Source: Klebsiella pneumoniae (GTDB lineage: Bacteria; Myxococcota_A; UBA796; SXON01). Taken from it: DNA of 64,000 nucleotides. Both the position numbers and the translations under genes were made by a program. Positions 41,310 through 49,020 of this stretch are shown here, piece by piece. Under the pieces are notes generated by a model, which worked only from the letters and a program-made list of their open reading frames with translations, made no database searches and was not told the DNA's origin. Position 1 is the stretch's first letter. Each line of letters opens with the position of its first letter. The stretch spans positions 54,398 to 118,397 of the forward strand of contig CAMAXZ010000009.1 of the NCBI GenBank assembly GCA_945862325.1. Direction: 5' to 3'.

Positions 41310-42005
41310 CTGTCCCTCGCCCTCGCGCTCATCGCCACCCTCGCCGCGGCCGAGTTCGGTCCGTCGCTCGAAGGTGAGCTTTCCGCGTTCGAGCCGGCGG
41401 ACACCGGGGGCGACACGGCGACGTCCGGGTGCTCGAGCGACTTCCTCCGCGAGGGCGTCCAGCTCCCCGAGCTGCCGTTCTTCTACTCGCGCACCCAGCC
41501 GGACGCGTCCTGGGGCACGCAGCAGATGGTCGACCTGCTCGTCTCCACCGGCCGCCACATGACCTGGGCGATGCCGAACGCGTCGCCGTTCGTGGTCGGC
41601 GACATCTCTCGCCGCAACGGCGGCCCGTTGTCCGGGCACTTGTCGCACCGCGGCGGGATCGACGCGGACGTGGGGATCTACAAGAAGGGGGCCTGGCAGT
41701 CCCCGCACATGTTCGTCGACCTCACGCCCAGCACGCTCGACGTCGAGGCCACTTGGTTGATGATCCGCACGATGCTCGACACGGGCCTCGTCGACTTCAT
41801 CCTCCTCGATCACGGGCACATCGCGGCCATCCGCAGCTACGTGCTGCGCTCCGGCCTGCTCAGCGAGGCCGAGGCGAACCGCATCTTCGTGGCCGACGGC
41901 TCACGCGACGCCTGGTCGCTCCGCGGCGTCGTGCGTCACGCGCCGAACCACCGCGATCACCTGCACGTCCGGGTGTTGTGCGGGGACGGCACGCGCGCAG
42001 GCTGA
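41310..42005 (+). CDS. MepA-like (M74) murein endopeptidase, probable CTG start
   Basis: 231 residues if translation starts at CTG 41310. M74 metallopeptidases cleave the D-Ala-meso-DAP cross-link of peptidoglycan and are insensitive to penicillin. The zinc motif HxxGxxxD is seen in GHLSHRGGIDADVGIYKKG, and the C-terminal HxH motif in NHRDHLHVRVLCGD. The signal sequence (LSLALALIATLAAAEF) lies upstream of the first in-frame ATG (41526), so that ATG would give a protein without signal and truncated. No ATG, GTG or TTG occurs between the stop at 41280 and the signal. CTG at 41310 has GGAG exactly 6 bases upstream. It is convergent with uvrB. Confidence 0.78.
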   Translation: MSLALALIATLAAAEFGPSLEGELSAFEPADTGGDTATSGCSSDFLREGVQLPELPFFYSRTQPDASWGTQQMVDLLVSTGRHMTWAMPNASPFVVGDISRRNGGPLSGHLSHRGGIDADVGIYKKGAWQSPHMFVDLTPSTLDVEATWLMIRTMLDTGLVDFILLDHGHIAAIRSYVLRSGLLSEAEANRIFVADGSRDAWSLRGVVRHAPNHRDHLHVRVLCGDGTRAG

Positions 42006-42021
42006 GCGCCCGCGGCGCCTG

Positions 42022-44034
42022 TCACGCCGGCAGATCACCGCCCAGGTTCATCGCGAGGGACTCGATCGACCGGATGCGGTCGCGCAGCTCGGCCGCGCGC
42101 TCGAAGTCGAGCTTCGCGGCGGCGGCCTTCATCTCGGAGCGAAGTCGCTTGAGCTGCGCGGGGATCTGCTCGACGCTCACGTCCGGCATCGACGCGAGCT
42201 CCGTCTTGTCCTTCGGCACCTTGACGTAGTCGGCGTCCAACAGCGCCGCGAGCGGGCTGTCGATGTTCTTCAGGATGGTCTGCGGCGTGATGCCGTGCTC
42301 GGCGTTGTAGGCCATCTGCTTCGCGCGACGCCGGTCGGTCTCGCCGATCGCGAGGCGCATGGAGGGCGTGACGGTGTCGGCGTAGAGGATGACGCGCCCC
42401 TCGGCGTTTCGGGCCGCGCGGCCGATGGTCTGGATCAGAGAGGTGCCGCTCCGCAAGAACCCCTCCTTGTCCGCGTCGAGGATGCCGACGAGCGCGACCT
42501 CCGGCAGGTCGAGCCCCTCGCGGAGCAGGTTGATGCCGACCAGGACGTCGAAGTCGCCGAGGCGCAGCTCGCGCAGGATCTGCATGCGCTCGAGGGTGTC
42601 GATGTCGGAGTGCAGGTACTTCACCTTCACGCCGAGCTCGTGCCAGTAGTCGGTGAGCTCCTGGGCCATGCGCTTCGTCAGGGTGGTGACGAGCACCCGG
42701 AAGCCGCGCGCGACGGTGTCACGGATCTCGCCGAGGAGGTCGTCGACCTGGTGCGTGGCTGGTCGCACCTCGATGATCGGGTCGAGCAGGCCCGTGGGGC
42801 GGATGACCTGCTCGGCGACGATGCCGCCCGCCTGCTGGAGCTCCCACGCCGCCGGGGTGGCCGACACGTAGATGGCGCGGTGGACGCCGCTGAAGAACTC
42901 CTGGAACATGAGCGGCCGGTTGTCGAGCGCGCTCGGCAGCCGGAACCCGTACTTCACGAGGGTCTCCTTTCGCGCGCGATCGCCGGTGTACATGCCGCCG
43001 AGCTGCGGGATGGTCACGTGGCTCTCGTCGACGATGAGCAGCCACTCGCGACGGAAGTACTCGATCAACGTCGGGGGTGGATGGCCCGGCACGCGGCCGG
43101 TGAGGTGTCGGGAGTAGTTCTCGATGCCGTTGCAGAAGCCGAGCTGCTCGATCATCTCGAGGTCGAAGGTGGTGCGCTGCTCGAGGCGCTGCGCCTCCAG
43201 CAGCAGGCCCTTGTCGCGGAGGTCCGTCAGGCGTTCCAGCAGCTCGTCGCGGATGGACGCGATGGCGCGATCGAGGCGCTCTCTCGGCGTGACGTAGTGG
43301 GACGCCGGGTAGATGCACAGCTTGTCGAGCCGCTCGAGCTTGCGCCCGCGGAGCGGGTCGAAGCTGTGGATCGCCTCGATCTCGTCGCCGAACAGCTCGA
43401 TGCGCATGGCGCGATCGGACTCGTGCGCGAGCACGATCTCGATGACGTCGCCGCGGGCGCGGAAGGTGCCGCGCCCGAGATCCTGTTCGTTCCTCTGGTA
43501 TTGGAGCTCCACCAGCCGCGCGAGGAGCTGTCGCCGCTCGATCGTCTGGCCCGGCTCGAGCTGCAGCACCATGCCGTCGTAGGCCTCGGGTGACCCGAGG
43601 CCGTAGATGCAGCTCACGCTGGCCACGATGATGACGTCGTTGCGCTCCAACAGGCTGCGGGTGGCGGAGTGCCGCAGCTTGTCGATGTGCTCGTTGATGA
43701 GGCTGTCCTTCTCGATGTAGGTGTCGGAAGACGGGACGTACGCCTCGGGCTGATAATAGTCGAAGTAGCTGACGAAGTACTCGACCGCGTTGTTGGGGAA
43801 GAGCGCCTTCATCTCGCCGAAGAGCTGCGCCGCGAGGGTCTTGTTGTGCGCGAGGATGAGCGTGGGGCGGTTGTAGGCCGCGATGACGTTCGCGATGGTG
43901 AACGTCTTGCCGGTGCCGGTCGCGCCGAGGAGGACCTGGTGGGGGTCCCCCCGCTCGAGCCCGCTGATGAGGTGGGCGATGGCGGCGGGTTGATCGCCGG
44001 CGGGCGCGAACTTCGTGGCGAGCGTGAACGGCAT
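42022..44034 (-). CDS. uvrB: Excinuclease ABC subunit B
   Basis: 670 residues, the normal length. UvrB verifies DNA damage delivered by UvrA and recruits UvrC in nucleotide excision repair. Start [14 protein letters not shown]; Walker [11 protein letters not shown]; the beta-hairpin region [19 protein letters not shown]; the helicase motifs DESHVT, ATPAAWE and IGRAARN are all intact. A C-terminal UVR motif ([19 protein letters not shown]) binds UvrC. The ATG at 44034 is the standard start; the frame extends further upstream without typical UvrB sequence. A LexA-like palindrome 28-39 bases upstream suggests SOS control. Confidence 0.97.
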   Translation of the reverse strand: MPFTLATKFAPAGDQPAAIAHLISGLERGDPHQVLLGATGTGKTFTIANVIAAYNRPTLILAHNKTLAAQLFGEMKALFPNNAVEYFVSYFDYYQPEAYVPSSDTYIEKDSLINEHIDKLRHSATRSLLERNDVIIVASVSCIYGLGSPEAYDGMVLQLEPGQTIERRQLLARLVELQYQRNEQDLGRGTFRARGDVIEIVLAHESDRAMRIELFGDEIEAIHSFDPLRGRKLERLDKLCIYPASHYVTPRERLDRAIASIRDELLERLTDLRDKGLLLEAQRLEQRTTFDLEMIEQLGFCNGIENYSRHLTGRVPGHPPPTLIEYFRREWLLIVDESHVTIPQLGGMYTGDRARKETLVKYGFRLPSALDNRPLMFQEFFSGVHRAIYVSATPAAWELQQAGGIVAEQVIRPTGLLDPIIEVRPATHQVDDLLGEIRDTVARGFRVLVTTLTKRMAQELTDYWHELGVKVKYLHSDIDTLERMQILRELRLGDFDVLVGINLLREGLDLPEVALVGILDADKEGFLRSGTSLIQTIGRAARNAEGRVILYADTVTPSMRLAIGETDRRRAKQMAYNAEHGITPQTILKNIDSPLAALLDADYVKVPKDKTELASMPDVSVEQIPAQLKRLRSEMKAAAAKLDFERAAELRDRIRSIESLAMNLGGDLPA

Positions 44035-44041
44035 GTGGGTC

Positions 44042-44047
44042 AATGTA
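44042..44047 (-). promoter_or_regulatory. Candidate -10 TACATT of uvrB
   Basis: On the minus strand it lies 7 bases before the uvrB ATG. The LexA-like dyad then falls on its -35 position. Confidence 0.4.
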
Positions 44048-44061
44048 GCGTGTCCGTTACG

Positions 44062-44073
44062 GAACGCATGTTC
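44062..44073. promoter_or_regulatory. LexA-like operator GAAC-N4-GTTC between uvrB and the HhH gene
   Basis: GAACGCATGTTC is a perfect palindrome of the Gram-positive SOS box type (GAACnnnnGTTC), and its GTTCAG edge also resembles the LexA box reported for myxobacteria. It sits at about the -35 position of both divergent promoters (-10 TACATT minus, TATCGT plus), so one repressor could close both. uvrB is a classical SOS gene, which supports the assignment. Confidence 0.6.
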
Positions 44074-44088
44074 AGACCAGGATGGTGG

Positions 44089-44094
44089 TATCGT
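44089..44094 (+). promoter_or_regulatory. Candidate -10 TATCGT of the HhH-like gene
   Basis: Preceded by G, 15 bases beyond the LexA-like dyad and 47 bases before the ATG at 44142. Confidence 0.4.
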
Positions 44095-44141
44095 CCCCGC
44101 GCGCGCGGACGTCCCGAGCGCTACAGCCAAAGGAATACAGT

Positions 44142-44549
44142 ATGAACCAGGACTATCTCGACAAGGCCGCCCACGACCTCAACCTCGAGCAGGTGCTCTC
44201 CGGTTCCATCGCGGCGCTCAAGGGCGTCACCGACGACGACGCCGCGGCGATGTCCGAGGCGTTCGGGGTCACGACCATCCGCGCGTTCGCCGGCCTGCAC
44301 CACCCGAAGTGGGCGGTGGCGATCGTGGCGGGCGGCGACGCCGTCGTCGACCCCAAGTGGGTCGACAAGGCCGGCGAGGGCAAGTCCTGCGCCGAGATCG
44401 CCGATTCCCCCGTGGCCGTGCTCCAGGGCCTGTCGGATCGCCAGGCCGCGCTGCTCGAGCGGGCCTTCCAGATCAAGACCGTGCGCCAACTCGCGAACTG
44501 CCGGTTCTTCCGCTGGGCGCAGGAGCTCCGGGCCGAGTCCGAGGTCTGA
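44142..44549 (+). CDS. Small protein of two tandem helix-hairpin-helix-like repeats
   Basis: 135 residues. The two halves align: [20 protein letters not shown] with [12 protein letters not shown], and [20 protein letters not shown] with [12 protein letters not shown], each ending in a Trp-Ala stretch (KWAVAI, RWAQEL). The L-x-G-V/L ... A-x-L ... AF-x-I/V-x-T-V/I pattern resembles HhH modules of the kind that bind DNA or proteins. No annotated family is certain. SD AGGA is 7 bases before the ATG at 44142. Its promoter shares a LexA-like dyad with uvrB, so a DNA-damage role is a testable inference. It is convergent with the redoxin gene. Confidence 0.75.
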   Translation: MNQDYLDKAAHDLNLEQVLSGSIAALKGVTDDDAAAMSEAFGVTTIRAFAGLHHPKWAVAIVAGGDAVVDPKWVDKAGEGKSCAEIADSPVAVLQGLSDRQAALLERAFQIKTVRQLANCRFFRWAQELRAESEV

Positions 44550-44563
44550 GACCGAGGTCTCAG
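44546..44563. terminator. Hairpin between convergent HhH and redoxin genes
   Basis: CTGAGACC-GA-GGTCTCAG has perfect 8-base arms around 2 bases (effectively 7 bp with a 4-base loop), spanning both stop codons. There is no T-tract. It is a possible bidirectional terminator. Confidence 0.4.
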
Positions 44564-45186
44564 CTCCCGTACTTCACGCCGCAGCCGTAGGGCTTCGTGG
44601 TCGCCGTCTTCACCGGGCGGCCGGCCGCGAGGTCCGCGAGGGCCGCGTCGACGTAGTTGACGGGGGCGCCATCGGGCTTGCCGAGGGGCGCGTTGTCGAG
44701 CGCGCCGGCGTACACGAGGGTGCCCTTCGGGTCCACCACGAACACGTTCGGGGTCGTGGTGGCGCCGTAGGCGTGCCCCACGGCGCCCGACTCGTCGAGG
44801 AGCACGGGGTAGTCGATGCCGTAGGTCTTCACCGCCTCCGCGTTGCGCGGCAGGCCGTGGCCCTGCTTGCCCGGAGCGCCGGAGTTGACGGCGAGCCACA
44901 CGACGCCCGCGGCCTTCGCGCGCGCCGGCTGCGACGCGAGCGGCCCACCCTGGCCGTGGGCGTACACCACGAACGGGCACTCGGGGTTGAACCACTCGAG
45001 CACCACGGTCTTGCCCTTGAACTGCCCGAGGCTCAGGGGCTTGCCCGTGAGGTCGGTGAGGGTGAAGTCGGGCGCGGGCGCGCCCACGCGGGCTGCGGGC
45101 GCGGCCGCCGGCGCGGGGCTCGTGGTGGTGGGCGCGGCGCCGCCCGCGTGCGCGAGGAGGGAGCTGGCGAGGAAGAAGGCGAACAT
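44560..45186 (-). CDS. Exported redoxin (AhpC/TSA-like thiol protein)
   Basis: 208 residues. A signal-like N-terminus (MFAFFLASSLLAHAGG) is followed by a Pro/Ala linker. The thioredoxin-fold redoxin domain starts APDFTLTDLTGKPLSLGQF; the active-site region is EWFNPECPFVVYAHGQGG, with a single Cys in place of CxxC. TTTPNVFVVDPKGTLVYAG is the cis-Pro region. It probably acts as a periplasmic peroxidase or thiol-handling protein. ATG 45186 has GGAG 5 bases upstream; GTG 45192 overlaps that SD and is less likely. It lies 2 bases after the DsbD-N-type gene at the end of the Tad gene run. Confidence 0.85.
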   Translation of the reverse strand: MFAFFLASSLLAHAGGAAPTTTSPAPAAAPAARVGAPAPDFTLTDLTGKPLSLGQFKGKTVVLEWFNPECPFVVYAHGQGGPLASQPARAKAAGVVWLAVNSGAPGKQGHGLPRNAEAVKTYGIDYPVLLDESGAVGHAYGATTTPNVFVVDPKGTLVYAGALDNAPLGKPDGAPVNYVDAALADLAAGRPVKTATTKPYGCGVKYGS

Positions 45187-45188
45187 GG

Positions 45189-45893
45189 TCACTCCGGAGA
45201 GAGGGTTGCGACGTCGAGCACCCAGGCGCGGCGGGAGGGCCCGGCGCCCCGCGTGATCACGAGCTGCGTGTTCGGAGGTACCTCGGTCAGCCGCGCGCGC
45301 ACGTGCAGGCCCGCGGCGTCGACCGCCGACGTGGGCGCCCATACGGACTCCAACGGCACGGTCGGGAACAGCTCGTACGGCCCGGCCCCCGGGACGTCGA
45401 CCCGCAGCGCGCCCTCGGCGAAGGAAGCGGATCCGCCCGACTCCGCGAAGGGGGCGGGCAGGTCGCGCCGCGCGGGGTGGGGCCGGACGGGGCCGGGCGG
45501 GCGCACGCGCGCGCGAGACACGACGCGACCTTCGCCACGCACGCAGACGTCCTTGCACAACAACCACGTGCCCGTGGCCTCGATCGAGGTCCATCCTGCG
45601 GCCTGCGCCGGCACGGCGACTCGATGCACCGCCGCTGCCCGCTCGCCGTAGCCGTAGCTGGTCAGCCCATCGGTCACGAAGCGCGTCGGCGCGGTCCAGT
45701 CGGGGCCGCTGACGACGAACGTGGGGTCGGTCGTGAGCGTCACCTCCGTCGGAAGTCCGCTCTGGCCGGGGTTCTGCCAGTAGACGTGCCACCCTCGCGG
45801 CACGTCGACCGCCACGACCACGTCGGTGGTCGTGCCGGCGCGCAGACCTCCGGCGGCGATGAGGACGGAGAGCGTGGCCGCCGGCGTCGCCAC
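45189..45893 (-). CDS. DsbD N-terminal-domain-like protein
   Basis: 234 residues. GWHVYWQNPGQSGLPTEVTL and TWLLCKDVCVRGEG are signatures of the DsbD-N (disulfide bond corrector) domain, where the two Cys of CKDVC pass electrons to periplasmic partners. The membrane and thioredoxin domains of DsbD are absent, and no signal peptide is obvious after the GTG start. The C-terminal half is Pro/Arg-rich then beta-rich. It lies between the TadB-like gene (4 bases upstream) and the exported redoxin (2 bases downstream), suggesting a small thiol-exchange module in the pilus operon. Confidence 0.75.
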   Translation of the reverse strand: MATPAATLSVLIAAGGLRAGTTTDVVVAVDVPRGWHVYWQNPGQSGLPTEVTLTTDPTFVVSGPDWTAPTRFVTDGLTSYGYGERAAAVHRVAVPAQAAGWTSIEATGTWLLCKDVCVRGEGRVVSRARVRPPGPVRPHPARRDLPAPFAESGGSASFAEGALRVDVPGAGPYELFPTVPLESVWAPTSAVDAAGLHVRARLTEVPPNTQLVITRGAGPSRRAWVLDVATLSPE

Positions 45894-45897
45894 GGCT

Positions 45898-46839
45898 TCA
45901 GACCCGGATCGTGACGAACCGACGGATCATCCAGCCGCCGGTGATCTGCAGCGCGAGCATGACGAGCAGGAACACCCAGCCGAGCCACGTGGTCCACAGG
46001 CGCGAGATGAGCACCGGGTCCATCAAGTAGAGGACGAACGCCAGCACGAACGGCATCGCCGTGATCACGACGCCCTGCGCGACCCCCTGCGCGGTCAGGC
46101 TCGCGATTCTCCCTTCGACCTTCTTCCGCTCGCGGATCGTCGCGGCGACGGTGTCGAACGTCTCGCTCAGGTTCCCGCCGGACACGCGCAGGATGTTGAT
46201 GCTCGTGACGACGATCTGGATGTCTTCGCTCCCGACTCGGCGCTCGAGGTTGAGCAGCGCTTCTTCGAGCGGCACGCCGAGGCGCTGCTCATTGAGGGTC
46301 AGCGCGAACTCCTGCGCGATCGGGTCGGGCAGCTCGTCGCGCACCATGTCCATACATTGAAGCAGGGACAACCCCGACTTCAGGCCGTTGGACATGAACG
46401 CGAGCGCGTCGAGCATCTGGTCTTCGAAGAGCTGGAGGCGGCGGTCCCACATCCGTTCGACCACGAAGCGCGGGAGGTTGTACCCGACCGGCAGGCCGAA
46501 GGGACCGAACACGAGGATGGCGACGAGGAGCGCGCGGATGATGTGGTAGCCCCACGGCGCCCACGGCAGCCCGGAGGTGAGCAGGAGGCCGAGCGCCGCG
46601 AACACCAGCACGCTGGCGACGATCGACGCGCTGCACCACGAAGCCGGAACATCGAGGAACATGCGGTCGAACTGGGCGCGCATCCAGCGGACGTACCCGG
46701 ACGTCGCGTCCTCGAAGCGTCGCCACACCCAGTCCGCCGAGGTGAACGCCGCCCCGAACCACGCGAGCCCGCCCACGGCGAGGCCGAACGCCCACATCAG
46801 CGTCCATGCGTCCCAGAACTTCGGGAGGACCTCCCCCAC
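45898..46839 (-). CDS. tadB: TadB-like type II secretion F-domain platform protein
   Basis: 313 residues, GTG start immediately after the TGA of the ATPase fusion. There is an N-terminal helix, two helices around 70-120, and the cytosolic T2SSF domain (about 135-265: LFEDQMLDALAFMSNGLKSG, SLLQCMDMVRDELPDPIAQE, RLGVPLEEALLNL, VSGGNLSETFDTVAATIRER). Two C-terminal helices follow. It is the inner-membrane platform of Tad/Flp pilus assembly and partners the TadA ATPase. Most Tad loci have a second F protein (TadC), which is not seen here. Assignment as TadB or TadC is by position and is not firm. Confidence 0.85.
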   Translation of the reverse strand: MGEVLPKFWDAWTLMWAFGLAVGGLAWFGAAFTSADWVWRRFEDATSGYVRWMRAQFDRMFLDVPASWCSASIVASVLVFAALGLLLTSGLPWAPWGYHIIRALLVAILVFGPFGLPVGYNLPRFVVERMWDRRLQLFEDQMLDALAFMSNGLKSGLSLLQCMDMVRDELPDPIAQEFALTLNEQRLGVPLEEALLNLERRVGSEDIQIVVTSINILRVSGGNLSETFDTVAATIRERKKVEGRIASLTAQGVAQGVVITAMPFVLAFVLYLMDPVLISRLWTTWLGWVFLLVMLALQITGGWMIRRFVTIRV

Positions 46840-49020
46840 TCAGGACCGCCCTCGCGGCACGCTGTCGGGCCGCTGCTGGAAGATCCCCTGCGGAAGCCGA
46901 ATGCCGAGGGCCTCGAGCTTCGGGACGAACTTCGGCACGAAGCCAGTCGCGACGTGTTGGCCGACCACCTTCCGGTTCCCGTCGACCCCGGACTGCTTGT
47001 AGACGTACACGTCCTGGAGGGTGATGGTCTGCCCTTCCATCCCGGTCACCTCGGACACCGCGATGACCTTGCGCGAGCCGTCGGACATGCGCGTGGTCTG
47101 CACGATCATGTGGACCGCGGCCGCGATCTGCTCGCGGATGGCGCGGCTCGGGAGGTCCAACCCGGCGAACATGACGAGCGTCTCGAGGCGGGCGATGGCG
47201 TCGCGGGGAGAGTTGGCGTGTACGGTGGTGAGCGAGCCGTCGTGGCCGGTGTTCATCGCCTGGAGCATGTCGAGCGCTTCGGCGCCGCGACACTCGCCGA
47301 CGACGATGCGGTCCGGACGCATGCGCAGCGAGTTCTTCACGAGGTCGCGGATCTTCACCTCCCCGACGCCCTCGATGTTCGCCGGGCGCGACTCGAGGCG
47401 CACGAGGTGGGGCTGCTTGAGCTGGAGCTCGGCGGCGTCCTCGATGGTGACGATGCGCTCGTCTTCCGGGATGAAACTCGACAACACGTTGAGCAGGGTG
47501 GTCTTGCCGGACCCCGTGCCGCCGCTGATGAGCACATTGAGCCGCGCTTCGACACACGCGCGCAGGAGATCGGCGAGCTCGGGGGTGAACGCGCCGAAGC
47601 GTACGAGGTCCGCCACTTCGTAGGGCTTCTTCGCGAACTTTCGGATGGTGATGCTCGGACCGTCGATCGCGAGCGGCGGGATGACCGCGTTGACACGGCT
47701 GCCGTCGGGGAGCCGCGCGTCGACCATGGGGGACTTCTCGTCGATGCGACGGCCGAGGGGCTGCACGATGCGCTCGATGACCGCGAGGAGCTGGGCGTCG
47801 TCGGTGAACTGGTGCTCGGTGCGGTGCAGCTTGCCGCCCATCTCGGCGAAGACGTGCGTGCGGCCGTTGACCATGACCTCGGTGACCCGCTCGTCGGCGA
47901 GGAGCTCCTCCAGCGGGCCGAGCCCGAGCGCCTCGTCGATGACCTCCTTCACGATGCGCACGCGCTCGTTCCGGTCGGTGACGTGGCCGCCCTCTTCGTC
48001 GAGCAGGCGGGACACGGCGGCCTCCGCGCGTTGGCGCAGCACCGCGTCGCGATCCTGGTTGTTCGCGAGCTCTCGGTCGAGCTTCTTGAGGTCGAGCACC
48101 TCGACGAGGCGCTTGTGGATGATCGCCTTCAGGGCGTTGCGGCCGTCGTTGTCGGAGGAGCCGCGGGCGCGGTTGCCGCGGGCGCGCATCCAGCCGGGCT
48201 GCTGCTGCTTGGAGGCCTCCGCGCGCTGCCGCAGCTCCGCCACGGCGACGTCGCGGGGGCGCGCCGTCTGGGAGAGCTGCTCGAGCACGCCCTTCTCGAC
48301 GAGCTGGCGCGCGAGCTCGTCGTAGTGGCGCGAGAGGCTCTCGCGCGGGCTCTCGACGACGAACGGGGCGCCGCGGGCGGCGGCGTTCGCGCAGAGGGTG
48401 TCGTTCTTGGGCAGCGTCACGAGGACCGGCCGGTTGAGGCGTCCGACCGCGATGTCCTTGGTGATCGGCCCGGCCGCGTCGAGGCGGTTGAGGACGATCT
48501 TCACGAGCTGCTGAGGGAACTGCATGCGTTGCAGCTCCTCGACGAAGCGGGCGGTGGCCGTCAACACCGTGATGTCGGGCGTCGTGACGGTGAAGATGCC
48601 GGCACACCGTTCGAACGCCGCCATCGCGAGCGGGTCGGCGCCGGCGGCGCAGTCGACCACGAGGTAGCCGCAGAGGGGCCCCACGAGGTCGAGGAAGGCG
48701 CCGAACGCGGCGCGATCGACCGCCTCGGCCGCCGCAGGCGTGGCGGCGAGCGGCACCACGCCGAGCCCGGAGGCGTGCGCGGCGATGTACGGACCGAGCG
48801 TCTCGGGGGTCAGCTGCGCGAGGTACGGCGCGAAGTCCGCGACCGATCGCGCTTCGGCGAGGCCGAGGAGGGACGTCACGTCTCCCGCTCCGAAGCGGTC
48901 GCCCTCGACGAGCAGCACGCGCTCCTGCGTCTCCTTGAGCAGCGCGAGCGCCATGTTGACCGCGAACGTCGTCTTTCCGACGCCGTCGCGGGGCGCGGCC
49001 ACCGCGACCACGCGCGCCAT
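46840..49020 (-). CDS. TadZ (CpaE)-TadA (CpaF) fusion ATPase
   Basis: 726 residues. Residues 1-about 290 are a MinD/ParA-type domain (AVAAPRDGVGKTTFAVNMAL, LLVEGDRFGAGDVTSLLGL, YLVVDCAAGADPLAM), equivalent to TadZ/CpaE that positions the pilus. After a linker rich in Arg/Gln, residues about 330-726 are the CpaF/TadA secretion ATPase: GPLEELLADERVTEVMVNG, Walker A ISGGTGSGKTT (about 500), the Asp and His boxes (EDAAELQL, HDGSLTTVHANS) and VGECRGAEALDML. It powers pilus polymerisation. ATG 49020 overlaps the secretin stop by one base. TadZ and TadA are usually separate proteins. Confidence 0.92.
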   Translation of the reverse strand: MARVVAVAAPRDGVGKTTFAVNMALALLKETQERVLLVEGDRFGAGDVTSLLGLAEARSVADFAPYLAQLTPETLGPYIAAHASGLGVVPLAATPAAAEAVDRAAFGAFLDLVGPLCGYLVVDCAAGADPLAMAAFERCAGIFTVTTPDITVLTATARFVEELQRMQFPQQLVKIVLNRLDAAGPITKDIAVGRLNRPVLVTLPKNDTLCANAAARGAPFVVESPRESLSRHYDELARQLVEKGVLEQLSQTARPRDVAVAELRQRAEASKQQQPGWMRARGNRARGSSDNDGRNALKAIIHKRLVEVLDLKKLDRELANNQDRDAVLRQRAEAAVSRLLDEEGGHVTDRNERVRIVKEVIDEALGLGPLEELLADERVTEVMVNGRTHVFAEMGGKLHRTEHQFTDDAQLLAVIERIVQPLGRRIDEKSPMVDARLPDGSRVNAVIPPLAIDGPSITIRKFAKKPYEVADLVRFGAFTPELADLLRACVEARLNVLISGGTGSGKTTLLNVLSSFIPEDERIVTIEDAAELQLKQPHLVRLESRPANIEGVGEVKIRDLVKNSLRMRPDRIVVGECRGAEALDMLQAMNTGHDGSLTTVHANSPRDAIARLETLVMFAGLDLPSRAIREQIAAAVHMIVQTTRMSDGSRKVIAVSEVTGMEGQTITLQDVYVYKQSGVDGNRKVVGQHVATGFVPKFVPKLEALGIRLPQGIFQQRPDSVPRGRS

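Noticed and set aside
41526..42005. MepA-like gene starting at the first ATG
   Set aside because: This start would remove the signal peptide and about 70 residues of in-frame upstream sequence, including the exported N-terminus; the CTG start fits better.
42006..42018. GCGCC-CGC-GGCGC hairpin as terminator between the MepA-like gene and uvrB
   Set aside because: Five-base arms with no T-tract are expected by chance at this base composition.
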